A stretch of 64,000 nt of DNA from a bacterium (lineage in GTDB: Bacteria > Vulcanimicrobiota > JABDET01), in NCBI GenBank assembly GCA_021817145.1, contig JAKAVV010000008.1, forward strand, positions 44,670-108,669, in the 5' to 3' direction. Shown here in pieces: positions 1-7,425 of this stretch. How positions within the stretch are numbered: position 1 is the first letter of the stretch; each line of letters begins with the position of its first letter. A program made the position numbers and the translations under genes. The notes below the pieces were generated by a model. That model made no database searches. It was given only the letters and a program-made list of their open reading frames with translations, and was not told the origin of the DNA.

Positions 1-543
1 GGAACATTGAATCAAACAGGGCTTGCTCTAAAGCCAAAACCCGCTATGCTGGATTCTCAAGTTAGAATTGACGCAAACTGGAGAGCAGAAAATTTACAGG
101 GAAACCGAACTTTTGGAATGATTGTTCATGTTTTTAATCAAGCCTCTTGTTCAGAATGTCATACCCACCCATCTACTCAAAAAGTGGATGGAGTGATTCA
201 ACTTAACATTTCTCTAAAAGATGTAAAAAGACTTTTAAAAAGAATGCATCGGCGAGCAGAACGAAACGAACAGCATTTTAGAAATGAAGTTCTTGTGTGG
301 ACACTGGTTTGCGTTTTTATTCTCTCAGCTATTTTGTTGTTTGTCGCGACTGGAATCGTAAATAAACTGGCTAAACTCAGATATATCGCAGAACAGGTCA
401 GCCTTGGAGAGACCAATGTTACCATGGATGATATTCCTCCTTCCTCTGATGAACTCGGAGAGCTGAGAGACTCATTTGAACGAATGTTAGTCGCCGTAAA
501 ATTCTTCATGATGCCAGAAGAAGAACCGGAGGAACCTGTCTAA
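1..543 (+). CDS. membrane haem-binding sensor with HAMP domain (5' end outside window)
   Basis: The reading frame is open to base 1, so the true start lies upstream of the window. The visible part holds a periplasmic haem-c motif, CSECH (CxxCH), in a stretch resembling the Tll0287/DUF3365-type sensor domain. One long hydrophobic segment (VLVWTLVCVFILSAILLFVA region, near the middle) crosses the membrane, and a HAMP-like linker with its DELGEL signature follows. The protein stops about 40 residues after HAMP with an acidic EEEPEEPV tail, so no kinase, cyclase or chemotaxis output domain is attached. Its output partner would have to be another protein. The next small gene starts on the base after its stop, which suggests translational coupling. 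Domain assignment is from motifs; the signal sensed is unknown. Confidence 0.75.
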   Translation, partial: GTLNQTGLALKPKPAMLDSQVRIDANWRAENLQGNRTFGMIVHVFNQASCSECHTHPSTQKVDGVIQLNISLKDVKRLLKRMHRRAERNEQHFRNEVLVWTLVCVFILSAILLFVATGIVNKLAKLRYIAEQVSLGETNVTMDDIPPSSDELGELRDSFERMLVAVKFFMMPEEEPEEPV

Positions 544-768
544 ATGGCTCTTTACGACGAAATCGTCTCTCTCTCTAAACCTTATCTCGGAATCGCCACT
601 GACGCTTTCCTTAAACGCCAGTTAAAACATATTAATCGAACCCCTGAATCCATGGATAAAGCCTCCATCCCTGAACTCGCTAAATGGATCGAAATCTCTT
701 CAAAAATGCTGATGGGTGAAGCAAAAGCAAAAACCCTGAAAGAAAAAATCCTGAACCTGGGGCAGTAA
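544..768 (+). CDS. small conserved-looking protein, unknown function
   Basis: A 74-residue soluble protein, mostly helical by composition, with no cysteines, no signal peptide and no membrane segment. Its ATG follows the stop codon of the haem sensor gene directly (TAA-ATG), so the two are probably made together. I do not recognise the family. Being coupled to a sensor that lacks an output domain, it could be a partner or output protein for it, but that is inference from position only. Confidence 0.6.
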   Translation: MALYDEIVSLSKPYLGIATDAFLKRQLKHINRTPESMDKASIPELAKWIEISSKMLMGEAKAKTLKEKILNLGQ

Positions 769-872
769 AACCTAGCCAAACTTTTCTCTATCCCCTTTTT
801 TAGCCATCTCTAACCTAATGATACTAAATTAAGAGCGCCTCTATCTTAAATATTACCTTTACCTTCCCCTCT

Positions 873-881
873 TGTGGATAA
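873..881 (-). promoter_or_regulatory. consensus DnaA box in the mraZ promoter
   Basis: The plus strand reads TGTGGATAA, the exact complement of the consensus DnaA box TTATCCACA, identical to the two boxes at the probable origin (53723 and 53748). Relative to the extended -10 at 897-905 it covers about -39 to -31, the place of the -35 element. A single box can occur by chance, so function is inferred. Confidence 0.5.
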
Positions 882-896
882 ACCTATTGACAAATA

Positions 897-905
897 TGTT
901 ATAAT
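897..905 (+). promoter_or_regulatory. extended -10 promoter of mraZ / dcw cluster
   Basis: TGTTATAAT is a perfect extended -10 (TGnTATAAT), predicting transcription from about base 912. No good -35 lies 17 bases upstream. A TTGACA at 887 is only 7 bases away and is not correctly spaced to be its partner. Confidence 0.55.
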
Positions 906-911
906 ATAAAA

Positions 912-936
912 GGGAGGGTTGTGGAGTAAAGTGGAG
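912..936 (+). promoter_or_regulatory. MraZ operator, three boxes with 5-base spacers
   Basis: Three boxes GGGAG (912), TGGAG (922) and TGGAG (932) recur every 10 bases, the spacing known for MraZ binding sites (TGGGN repeats separated by 5 bases in E. coli). They lie between the predicted transcription start and the mraZ ATG at 951, so MraZ would repress its own operon. Confidence 0.7.
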
Positions 937-950
937 TATAAGAGAGCGCA

Positions 951-1421
951 ATGGAACAAAAACTTAAATTTGTTGGGGAATTTGACCATACCCTTGATCC
1001 TAAGGGAAGAATCATTATTCCCGCTAAGTATAGGGAACCCCTTGGAACAAAAGTTTATCTTGTCAAAAGCTGGGAAAAAGAATGCGTTTATCTTCTGCCT
1101 CAAGAGGAATGGGAACGGATCATGAGAGATTACCTTGAGAATATCAGCCCCTTTGATGAAGAAGGACAGGAATTCCGAAGATCTCTTGCCTCAGATGTAG
1201 AGGATTCTGAGATGGACCGCCAGGGAAGAGTTTTTATCCCTCAAAAATTGAGGGCACATGCGGGAATAGACAGCGCGGTTACCATTATTGGCGTTCTGAA
1301 CAGACTGGAACTGTGGGATACTGAAAAATGGAGAAAACAAAAAGAAAGCAAGCCCTTTAGACAATTGGCTAGACAGGTTGAGAACCGTTTTAATCGTGCA
1401 TATACCAGCACTTCTGGATAA
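951..1421 (+). CDS. mraZ: MraZ, transcriptional regulator of the division/cell-wall cluster
   Basis: MraZ is a ring-forming DNA-binding protein made of two AbrB-like (SpoVT/MraZ) domains that represses the dcw operon. Both copies are visible: residues about 6-50 (FDHTLDPKGRIIIPAKYRE) and about 80-125 (EMDRQGRVFIPQKLRAHAG), each with the DxxGRxxIP signature. Length 156 residues is slightly above the usual 140-150. Its own operator lies just upstream. The 3' end overlaps the probable rsmH start by 26 bases, as expected in this conserved gene pair. Confidence 0.95.
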   Translation: MEQKLKFVGEFDHTLDPKGRIIIPAKYREPLGTKVYLVKSWEKECVYLLPQEEWERIMRDYLENISPFDEEGQEFRRSLASDVEDSEMDRQGRVFIPQKLRAHAGIDSAVTIIGVLNRLELWDTEKWRKQKESKPFRQLARQVENRFNRAYTSTSG

Positions 1422-2274
1422 GGTGGTGGAATTTTTGGAACCAATAGAGGGAAAACGGATTTTAGATGCGACCGTAGGAACTGGCGGTCATTCTGAGGCT
1501 TTCTTAAAAAGACTTGGAAGCGGAGCTTTGGTTGCCCTGGATCAGGACAGTCAGGCATTAGAAATAGCCCGAACCAGATTAAACGGTCCAGGTCGTCAAG
1601 TTTCATTTATCCATTCAAACTTTTCAAACATGAAGCAAGCTGCTGAAAATTTAGGTTTTTATAAATTTGATGGAATTTTGATGGATTTGGGAGTTTCTAA
1701 GCTGCAGTTAACTGAGCCTGACAGAGGATTCAGTTTTAATCGAAATGAGGAATTGGATATGAGAATGGATAAGCGGCAGCATCTGACCGCAAAAGGTATT
1801 GTTAACAAATATAAAGAGGATTCACTCAGGGGCCTTTTGCAGGAGTACGGGGAAGAACCTTTTGCCAGAAGAATCGCTGCCGCTATCATCCATTACCGCC
1901 AAAAAAAAAGAATTGAAACAACTTTGGAATTAGCGGAGATTGTGAAAAAGGCTGTGCCTCGAAAAGCCTGGCCCAAACGGATCCAGCCCGAAACCAGAAC
2001 TTTCCAGGCAATTCGCATTGCTGTTAACAATGAACTTGAAAATCTGAAACAGGGACTTGCTCAAGCTGTTGATCTATTAGACACAGGTGGAAAGCTCCTG
2101 GTTATCAGTTACCATTCGCTTGAAGACAGAATTGTAAAACGATATTTCAAAAGCTGCTCGCAAAATTCGTTTAAAATCCTTACAAAAAAACCGATTGCGC
2201 CTGAAAAAGAAGAGATTTTTAACAATCCTCAATCTCGATCCGCTAAGCTTCGCGTCCTGGAGCGCGCATCATGA
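1396..2274 (+). CDS. rsmH: 16S rRNA (cytosine-1402-N4)-methyltransferase RsmH (MraW)
   Basis: RsmH methylates the exocyclic N4 of C1402 in the decoding centre of 16S rRNA using SAM. The SAM-binding loop DATVGTGGHSEAF lies about 25 residues in, and the family motifs MDLGVSKLQL, RGFSFN and VISYHSLEDRIVK are all present. The chosen GTG start gives the family-typical MHIPALLDKVVEFL; a TTG at 1378 would add six residues. It overlaps mraZ by 26 bases, and its TGA overlaps the ATG of the next gene (ATGA), so the series is translationally coupled. Confidence 0.93.
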   Translation: MHIPALLDKVVEFLEPIEGKRILDATVGTGGHSEAFLKRLGSGALVALDQDSQALEIARTRLNGPGRQVSFIHSNFSNMKQAAENLGFYKFDGILMDLGVSKLQLTEPDRGFSFNRNEELDMRMDKRQHLTAKGIVNKYKEDSLRGLLQEYGEEPFARRIAAAIIHYRQKKRIETTLELAEIVKKAVPRKAWPKRIQPETRTFQAIRIAVNNELENLKQGLAQAVDLLDTGGKLLVISYHSLEDRIVKRYFKSCSQNSFKILTKKPIAPEKEEIFNNPQSRSAKLRVLERAS

Positions 2275-2669
2275 AAGAATCGCTTGCTCGAAAACTCTAT
2301 TACGAAGAATCGCCTGCGCCTCGCCCACTTCTTAAAAAGAAAAAAGGATGGCCCTACGTCGCTCGAGTTCTGGGAATTTATATTGCCTTAATCACAAGCA
2401 TTGTTTTAATCTATTTGAGCTTCTGCTCCCAAGTTGTAGAAGAGCAATATGCTCTGGACAACTGTCAAAATCAGTTGTCAATCTTTGAAAATCGCCACCT
2501 TTCTCTTGAGATACAGGTTAAGAAACTTAGTTCTCTTAAAAGGATTGGGCGAATTGCGGAAGATAAATTTAAAATGGCTTTCCCTAAAAAAAGAATGTAT
2601 ATTGAAAAAGTTAATGGATCTCATCATTATAAAATATGGGGGCTAAAAGAAAAAATTGCTATGCAGTAA
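2271..2669 (+). CDS. ftsL: FtsL-like cell division protein
   Basis: A bitopic protein of 132 residues: basic cytoplasmic N-terminus with KKKK, one membrane span at about residues 30-52, then a coiled-coil-forming stretch ending in RIGRIAEDKFKMAFPKKRM. Size, topology and position between rsmH and a class B PBP identify it as FtsL, which with FtsB and FtsQ activates septal peptidoglycan synthesis. FtsL sequences diverge widely, so the call rests mainly on context. Its ATG overlaps the rsmH stop. The C-terminal tail beyond the coiled coil (about 20 residues) is longer than usual. Confidence 0.8.
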   Translation: MKESLARKLYYEESPAPRPLLKKKKGWPYVARVLGIYIALITSIVLIYLSFCSQVVEEQYALDNCQNQLSIFENRHLSLEIQVKKLSSLKRIGRIAEDKFKMAFPKKRMYIEKVNGSHHYKIWGLKEKIAMQ

Positions 2670-2698
2670 GTGTTTTTGCCATCACCTCCCCTTGGTTT

Positions 2699-2732
2699 CT
2701 CCCTATGGCTTTTATTTAGGGAGTTCTTTTTT
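2699..2732 (+). terminator. hairpin plus T-run between ftsL and ftsI
   Basis: CTCCCTA (2699-2705) and TAGGGAG (2717-2723) form a 7-bp stem with an 11-base loop, followed by TTC and six Ts. This is a rho-independent terminator shape inside the cluster; the ftsI Shine-Dalgarno begins just after it. It may attenuate transcription into ftsI. Confidence 0.5.
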
Positions 2733-2743
2733 AGGAGATCTTT

Positions 2744-4492
2744 TTGATACAAGAAAAATTTGAAAAAAAACTGAAAGGGAAAAAGATCACAAAGAGAATC
2801 TTATTGGTCTTTTATTTTATTTTTTGGAGTTCAGCCCTTTTGTCTTTTCGTCTATTTCAACTCCAGGTATTTGAGGGAGGAAAATTTAAAAGGCTGGCGC
2901 GTGATGAACATGTCGAGAAGATTAAAATTCATGCGTTAAGAGGGAAAATTTTCGATCGATATGGGAAACTACTGGCGCTCAGCGTTCCAGGGTATTCAGT
3001 TGCGGCCTATCCTTCAAAGATCAAGCATGTCTTGAAAACAGCCAACCTTCTTGCTGCCGCCTTAAATATTCCTGTTAATCTCATACTTTCCCGACTTCGA
3101 ACATCTTCTGGATTTGTTTGGATTAGAAGAAAAATTTATCCCGCAAAAGTTGACCTTGTGAAAAAATTAATGCTTCCTGGAATTGAAGTAATTCGAGATT
3201 CAACAGGGAAAAGAATTTATCCATTAGGAGATTTAGCTTGCAGTGTTCTTGGTTTTACGGGAATTGATGATCAGGGGCTGGATGGAGTTGAAATGTTTTA
3301 CAACAATATTCTAGAAGGGAAAGGGGGCTATATTGAGGCTGAAACAGATGAATTAGGGAGAATCCTGCCTGATGGAAAAATGAAAATCGTTCCTCCTGTC
3401 CCAGGAGCCGATCTCATTCTAACCATCAGCAGTCGAATCCAGTATGAAGCCCAAGAAGCATTGAAAAAATGCGTCCTCTTCCATCATGCAAAAAATGGCA
3501 CAATTATTGTTATGAACCCAAATAATGGGGAGATCCTTGCTCTTGCCAACTACCCTGAATATAACCCTAACCAATACTGGAAATATCCTCTTTCTTCCTT
3601 GAACAATCTCGCTATTTCCGATCTGTATGAGCCAGGATCAACAGGCAAGCTCTTCACTGCAGCAGCAGCGCTAAATTCGGGAAAAATAACCATGTCCGAG
3701 AAATTTCTAGCGCATCCTTATATTGATGTGGATGGGTGGAGAATTCATAATGCCTCAGATGGGCTTGAGCCCTTGACTCCAATGCATACCATCAAAAAAA
3801 TTATTCAGGATTCACTGAATGTTGGAGCAGCTTCAATTGCGCTAAAAATCGGCAAAAAAACATTTTACCACATGCTGGACAAATTCGGGCTCAACCAATT
3901 AACTGGGATTGATCTCCCAGGAGAAGCTTACTGCTTAATACGCAATTATAAAACAGTGCGTAAAATCGATCTCGCAACCATGGCTTATGGGCAGGGAATT
4001 GCGATCACACCAATTCAATTGGCAAGAGCATACAGTATTGTTGCCAATGGAGGATACTTAATCCATCCCCACGTTTTAAAAGAAGCTGTTTTCCCCAATG
4101 GAACCATTTTTAAAACCCCTGATAAAAAAGGACCCAGAATTCTGAATAAAAAAACGGATAAAGATCTAAAATATCTATTTTCCTTAGTAATAAAAAAAGG
4201 AACAGGAACAATGGCGCAGATGAAATATTACTCTGCTGCTGGGAAAACAGGGACCGGTTCAATCGCAAAAAATGGAGTTTATCTGCATGGTAAATATACC
4301 GCTTCTTTTATTGGATTTGTTCCTGTTAAACATCCTAAAATTGTGATCCTTGTAAAAATTACGGAACCGCGGTATCCTTACTGGGGAGGAACAGTGGCTG
4401 CTCCTGTTTGGAAAAGCCTTGTTGAGAAAACACTCTGGTATCTTGGGGTTCCGCCTACAAAAGGAGGAATTAAAATCAGCTTAAATAACTAA
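2744..4492 (+). CDS. ftsI: septal peptidoglycan transpeptidase (class B PBP, FtsI/PBP3)
   Basis: A class B penicillin-binding protein that cross-links peptidoglycan at the division site. After a short cytoplasmic tail, one membrane anchor (about residues 18-40) precedes the dimerisation domain with its RGKIFDRYG motif. The three penicillin-binding motifs are visible: STGK (near residue 299, active Ser), SLN (near 357) and KTGT (near 501). Length 582 is normal. The start is TTG, supported by AGGAG six bases upstream. No PASTA domains follow, which argues for FtsI rather than a Gram-positive SpoVD/PBP2x type. Confidence 0.92.
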   Translation: MIQEKFEKKLKGKKITKRILLVFYFIFWSSALLSFRLFQLQVFEGGKFKRLARDEHVEKIKIHALRGKIFDRYGKLLALSVPGYSVAAYPSKIKHVLKTANLLAAALNIPVNLILSRLRTSSGFVWIRRKIYPAKVDLVKKLMLPGIEVIRDSTGKRIYPLGDLACSVLGFTGIDDQGLDGVEMFYNNILEGKGGYIEAETDELGRILPDGKMKIVPPVPGADLILTISSRIQYEAQEALKKCVLFHHAKNGTIIVMNPNNGEILALANYPEYNPNQYWKYPLSSLNNLAISDLYEPGSTGKLFTAAAALNSGKITMSEKFLAHPYIDVDGWRIHNASDGLEPLTPMHTIKKIIQDSLNVGAASIALKIGKKTFYHMLDKFGLNQLTGIDLPGEAYCLIRNYKTVRKIDLATMAYGQGIAITPIQLARAYSIVANGGYLIHPHVLKEAVFPNGTIFKTPDKKGPRILNKKTDKDLKYLFSLVIKKGTGTMAQMKYYSAAGKTGTGSIAKNGVYLHGKYTASFIGFVPVKHPKIVILVKITEPRYPYWGGTVAAPVWKSLVEKTLWYLGVPPTKGGIKISLNN

Positions 4493-4544
4493 AATTAACT
4501 TCCAAAGAAAAGGAAGAAGCAGATTAACTTAGAAAAAGTGAGAG

Positions 4545-6008
4545 ATGAAACTTTTCTCACTGGTTCAAACCTTAAAAGAAAAAGAGATTTTATTTCCATC
4601 CAATCCTGAAATTTTAGACTTAACCTACGATTCCCGTCAAATCAGACCTGGCTGCCTTTTTGCGGCGATTAAAGGAACAGCTGTAGATGGCCACCGCTTT
4701 TTAAAAGAGGCAGTTGAAAAAAAAGCGGCTGCTCTGTTAGTGGAAAGATCTCTTGAGAACTGTTCAACTCCACAAATTATTGTCCATAATACAAGAAAAG
4801 CTCTTGCTGAATGCGCTGATGTTTTTTATGGACATCCAGCAGAAAAGCTTAAGCTCGTAGGAGTTACAGGAACCAATGGTAAAACCACAACCACCTATTT
4901 ATGCGACAGTATTTTTTCTCAAGCTGGGTTTAAAACTGGAATTATTGGGACGATTCAATACAAAATAGGGGACAGAATCCAAAAGTGCAAAAACACAACC
5001 CCCGAATCTCTTGACCTATATCAAATGTTTGCTGAAATGGTTGAATCCGGAGTTGACGCCTGTTCTATGGAAGTCTCTTCTCATGCTTTAGATCAAGGCA
5101 GGGTCCATGGAATACTTTTTGATACTGTTGTTTTTACCAATTTAACCCAAGATCATCTGGATTATCATAAAACAATGGAGGCTTACTTTGAAGCAAAATC
5201 AAAACTCTTTACAGAGATTTTACCGAATAAGAACCCAAAGGCAGTGATCAACAGTGATGATCCTTATGGTCAAAGACTTCTTCAGAAAGTAAAAATCCCT
5301 TGCCTTACTTACGGCATCCATCAAGGTGAAGTGCGGGCAAAAGAGCTCTCCCTTGAATGGAAAGGGGTTTCTTTTACTGTCCTCTCGCCAATAGGAGAAT
5401 TCAAAACGCATTTGGCGATATCGGGAAAATTTAATGTTTATAATGCTCTGGCAGCGATCTCAACAGGGATTGCTTTAAATATCCCCATAGAAACGATTCA
5501 AAAAGGGATTGAAGCAGCTGAACAAGTACGTGGGAGATTCGAACAGATTCATGAAGGACAAGACTTTTCAGTGATCGTGGATTATGCTCATACCCCTGAT
5601 GGATTAGAGAATCTCTTAAAATCAGCAAAAGAATTGACTAAGGGGAACCTAATCGTTGTTTTTGGCTGCGGAGGGGATAGAGACCGAGGAAAAAGACCCC
5701 TGATGGGGAAAATTGCCGAAAATTATGGGGACATTTTAGTCATTACATCAGACAATCCTAGAACAGAAGACCCTCTCTCAATTATACGGGAGATTGAAGC
5801 AGGAATAACACAAAAACATGAGGTTGAACCCGATCGAAAAAAAGCAATTGAATTAGCCCTTACTCTAGCAAAACCAGGAGATTGCGTAGTCATCGCAGGG
5901 AAAGGGCATGAAACTTACCAAATCTTTAAAGATAAAACGATTCATTTTGATGACAGAGAAATCGTCAGAAACTTCTTTCAAAGCCATGCTGTCCCTCAGT
6001 CTTCTTGA
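4545..6008 (+). CDS. murE: UDP-MurNAc-L-Ala-D-Glu:meso-DAP ligase MurE
   Basis: MurE adds the third residue to the peptidoglycan stem peptide in the cytoplasm, using ATP. The Mur-ligase ATP loop GTNGKTTTT is at about residues 107-115, and the DNPRTE sequence near residue 403 is the DNPR motif that selects meso-diaminopimelate over lysine. Central and C-terminal Mur domains are complete (GCGGDRDRGKRP, AGKGHE). Length 487 is typical. The 3' end overlaps the murF start by 23 bases. Confidence 0.95.
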   Translation: MKLFSLVQTLKEKEILFPSNPEILDLTYDSRQIRPGCLFAAIKGTAVDGHRFLKEAVEKKAAALLVERSLENCSTPQIIVHNTRKALAECADVFYGHPAEKLKLVGVTGTNGKTTTTYLCDSIFSQAGFKTGIIGTIQYKIGDRIQKCKNTTPESLDLYQMFAEMVESGVDACSMEVSSHALDQGRVHGILFDTVVFTNLTQDHLDYHKTMEAYFEAKSKLFTEILPNKNPKAVINSDDPYGQRLLQKVKIPCLTYGIHQGEVRAKELSLEWKGVSFTVLSPIGEFKTHLAISGKFNVYNALAAISTGIALNIPIETIQKGIEAAEQVRGRFEQIHEGQDFSVIVDYAHTPDGLENLLKSAKELTKGNLIVVFGCGGDRDRGKRPLMGKIAENYGDILVITSDNPRTEDPLSIIREIEAGITQKHEVEPDRKKAIELALTLAKPGDCVVIAGKGHETYQIFKDKTIHFDDREIVRNFFQSHAVPQSS

Positions 6009-7425
6009 TATTAAAGAGGCGACTCAAGGAGCTTTTTTTCGACAGGATCCATGCCAAAACGAAAAAAAAATTGCCCGAATTGTGATTGACTCAAGAGAAA
6101 CTTTACCAGGAGATCTTTTTGCCGCTTTACCTGGCGCGCGAACAGATGGGCACCTTTTTGTTAAATCCGCTCTTGAAAAAGGAGCTGTCGGCTGTCTTGT
6201 CAGCAAACCTGTCAGCGATGTTCCACAAGAAAAATTAATTATTGTGCCAGACTGCCAGAAAGCATTAATGGATTTGGGGAGATGGTTTCGGAAGAAGATT
6301 CCTATTCCAGTGATTGGGATTACAGGTTCCAGCGGGAAAAGCACAGCAAAAGAAATGACAGCTTTACTGTTAAACCTTGAATTTCCAGTTTTAAAATCAC
6401 CCGGAAGTTACAATAATGAATTAGGTGTTCCTTTAACCCTTTTATCGTGGGAGAAAAACATGAAAGCCATTGTTCTGGAAATGGCAATGAGGGGAAAAGG
6501 GCAGATCGCTGAATTATGCGAGATCTCTTCTCCAGCAGCAGGAATGATCACTTCTATTGGTGATGCTCATATTGGGCTTCTCGGATCGAAAAAAAACATA
6601 GCAGACGCAAAAGGGGAGCTTTTAGAAGCTCTACCCATGAATGGATTGGCATTTCTCCCTTATGAAGATGAATGGACTGATTACTTAAAACAGAAATGCA
6701 GATGCGAAGTTCGAACTTTTGGGATCTCTAAAAACGCTTGGCTCCATCTAGATTCTTTTGAAGAAACCTGGGAAGGGACAAAAGGGAGTTTTGTTTCCCC
6801 TTTGGGAAAAACAGATTTTTTTCTTCCAGTCCTTGGAAAACATAATCTAATCAATTTTCTTGGAGCAGCCTCCACAGCATTAAGTTTTGGGGTTCCAATT
6901 AAAAAAATCCCTTTAGGCGCTCTTCAGTTCAGACCACTCCATGGAAGATTTGAAGTTCATAAAACGAAATCAGGGATGATCGTTGTAGATGACTCGTATA
7001 ATGCTAATTCTTCTTCTTTATCAGCAGGGCTTGAAACAATATCAAAACTGCCGAGTGAAGGAAGAAAAATTCTTGTGTTAGGAGATATGCTTGAACTGGG
7101 CGAATTTGGGGAAAAGGCGCATAAAGAAGCAGGGGAAAAACTTCTTGCCTATAGGTTTAACGCTCTTTTTGCTCTTGGCGAACTTTCAGAGAAAACGGCT
7201 GCAGAGGCGAAAAAGCAAGGGATTGGAGCAGCCTTTCATTTTCGCAGTCATGAAGAACTGATTCAGAAGCTGGCTCGATTTGCGCAAAAAGGGGATGTCA
7301 TTCTGATAAAAGGTTCCAGGAAAATGGAAATGGAAAAGGTTCTGCCATTTCTCACATCTGAAGATAATTTGGACCGCCACCTCCTTCTGGAGGAACCCAT
7401 TCAATCACATGATAAGGATCCATGA
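5986..7425 (+). CDS. murF: UDP-MurNAc-tripeptide:D-Ala-D-Ala ligase MurF
   Basis: MurF adds the D-Ala-D-Ala dipeptide, completing the soluble peptidoglycan precursor. The chosen ATG gives MLSLSLLDIKEATQGAFF, matching the family N-terminus; starts further upstream (5908, 5950) would lie deep inside murE. The ATP loop GSSGKSTAK is near residue 113, and DDSYNANSSSL and LGDMLELG are family motifs. MurF proteins usually end near the sequence KGSRKMEMEKV seen here, yet the frame runs about 25 residues further, through 74 bases shared with the convergent ETF-QO gene. The tail looks like read-through after loss of the original stop. Confidence 0.93.
   Translation: MLSLSLLDIKEATQGAFFRQDPCQNEKKIARIVIDSRETLPGDLFAALPGARTDGHLFVKSALEKGAVGCLVSKPVSDVPQEKLIIVPDCQKALMDLGRWFRKKIPIPVIGITGSSGKSTAKEMTALLLNLEFPVLKSPGSYNNELGVPLTLLSWEKNMKAIVLEMAMRGKGQIAELCEISSPAAGMITSIGDAHIGLLGSKKNIADAKGELLEALPMNGLAFLPYEDEWTDYLKQKCRCEVRTFGISKNAWLHLDSFEETWEGTKGSFVSPLGKTDFFLPVLGKHNLINFLGAASTALSFGVPIKKIPLGALQFRPLHGRFEVHKTKSGMIVVDDSYNANSSSLSAGLETISKLPSEGRKILVLGDMLELGEFGEKAHKEAGEKLLAYRFNALFALGELSEKTAAEAKKQGIGAAFHFRSHEELIQKLARFAQKGDVILIKGSRKMEMEKVLPFLTSEDNLDRHLLLEEPIQSHDKDP

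Noticed and set aside
887..905. TTGACA plus TATAAT as a standard promoter for mraZ
   Set aside because: The spacer is only 7 bases. The extended -10 alone is the better explanation.
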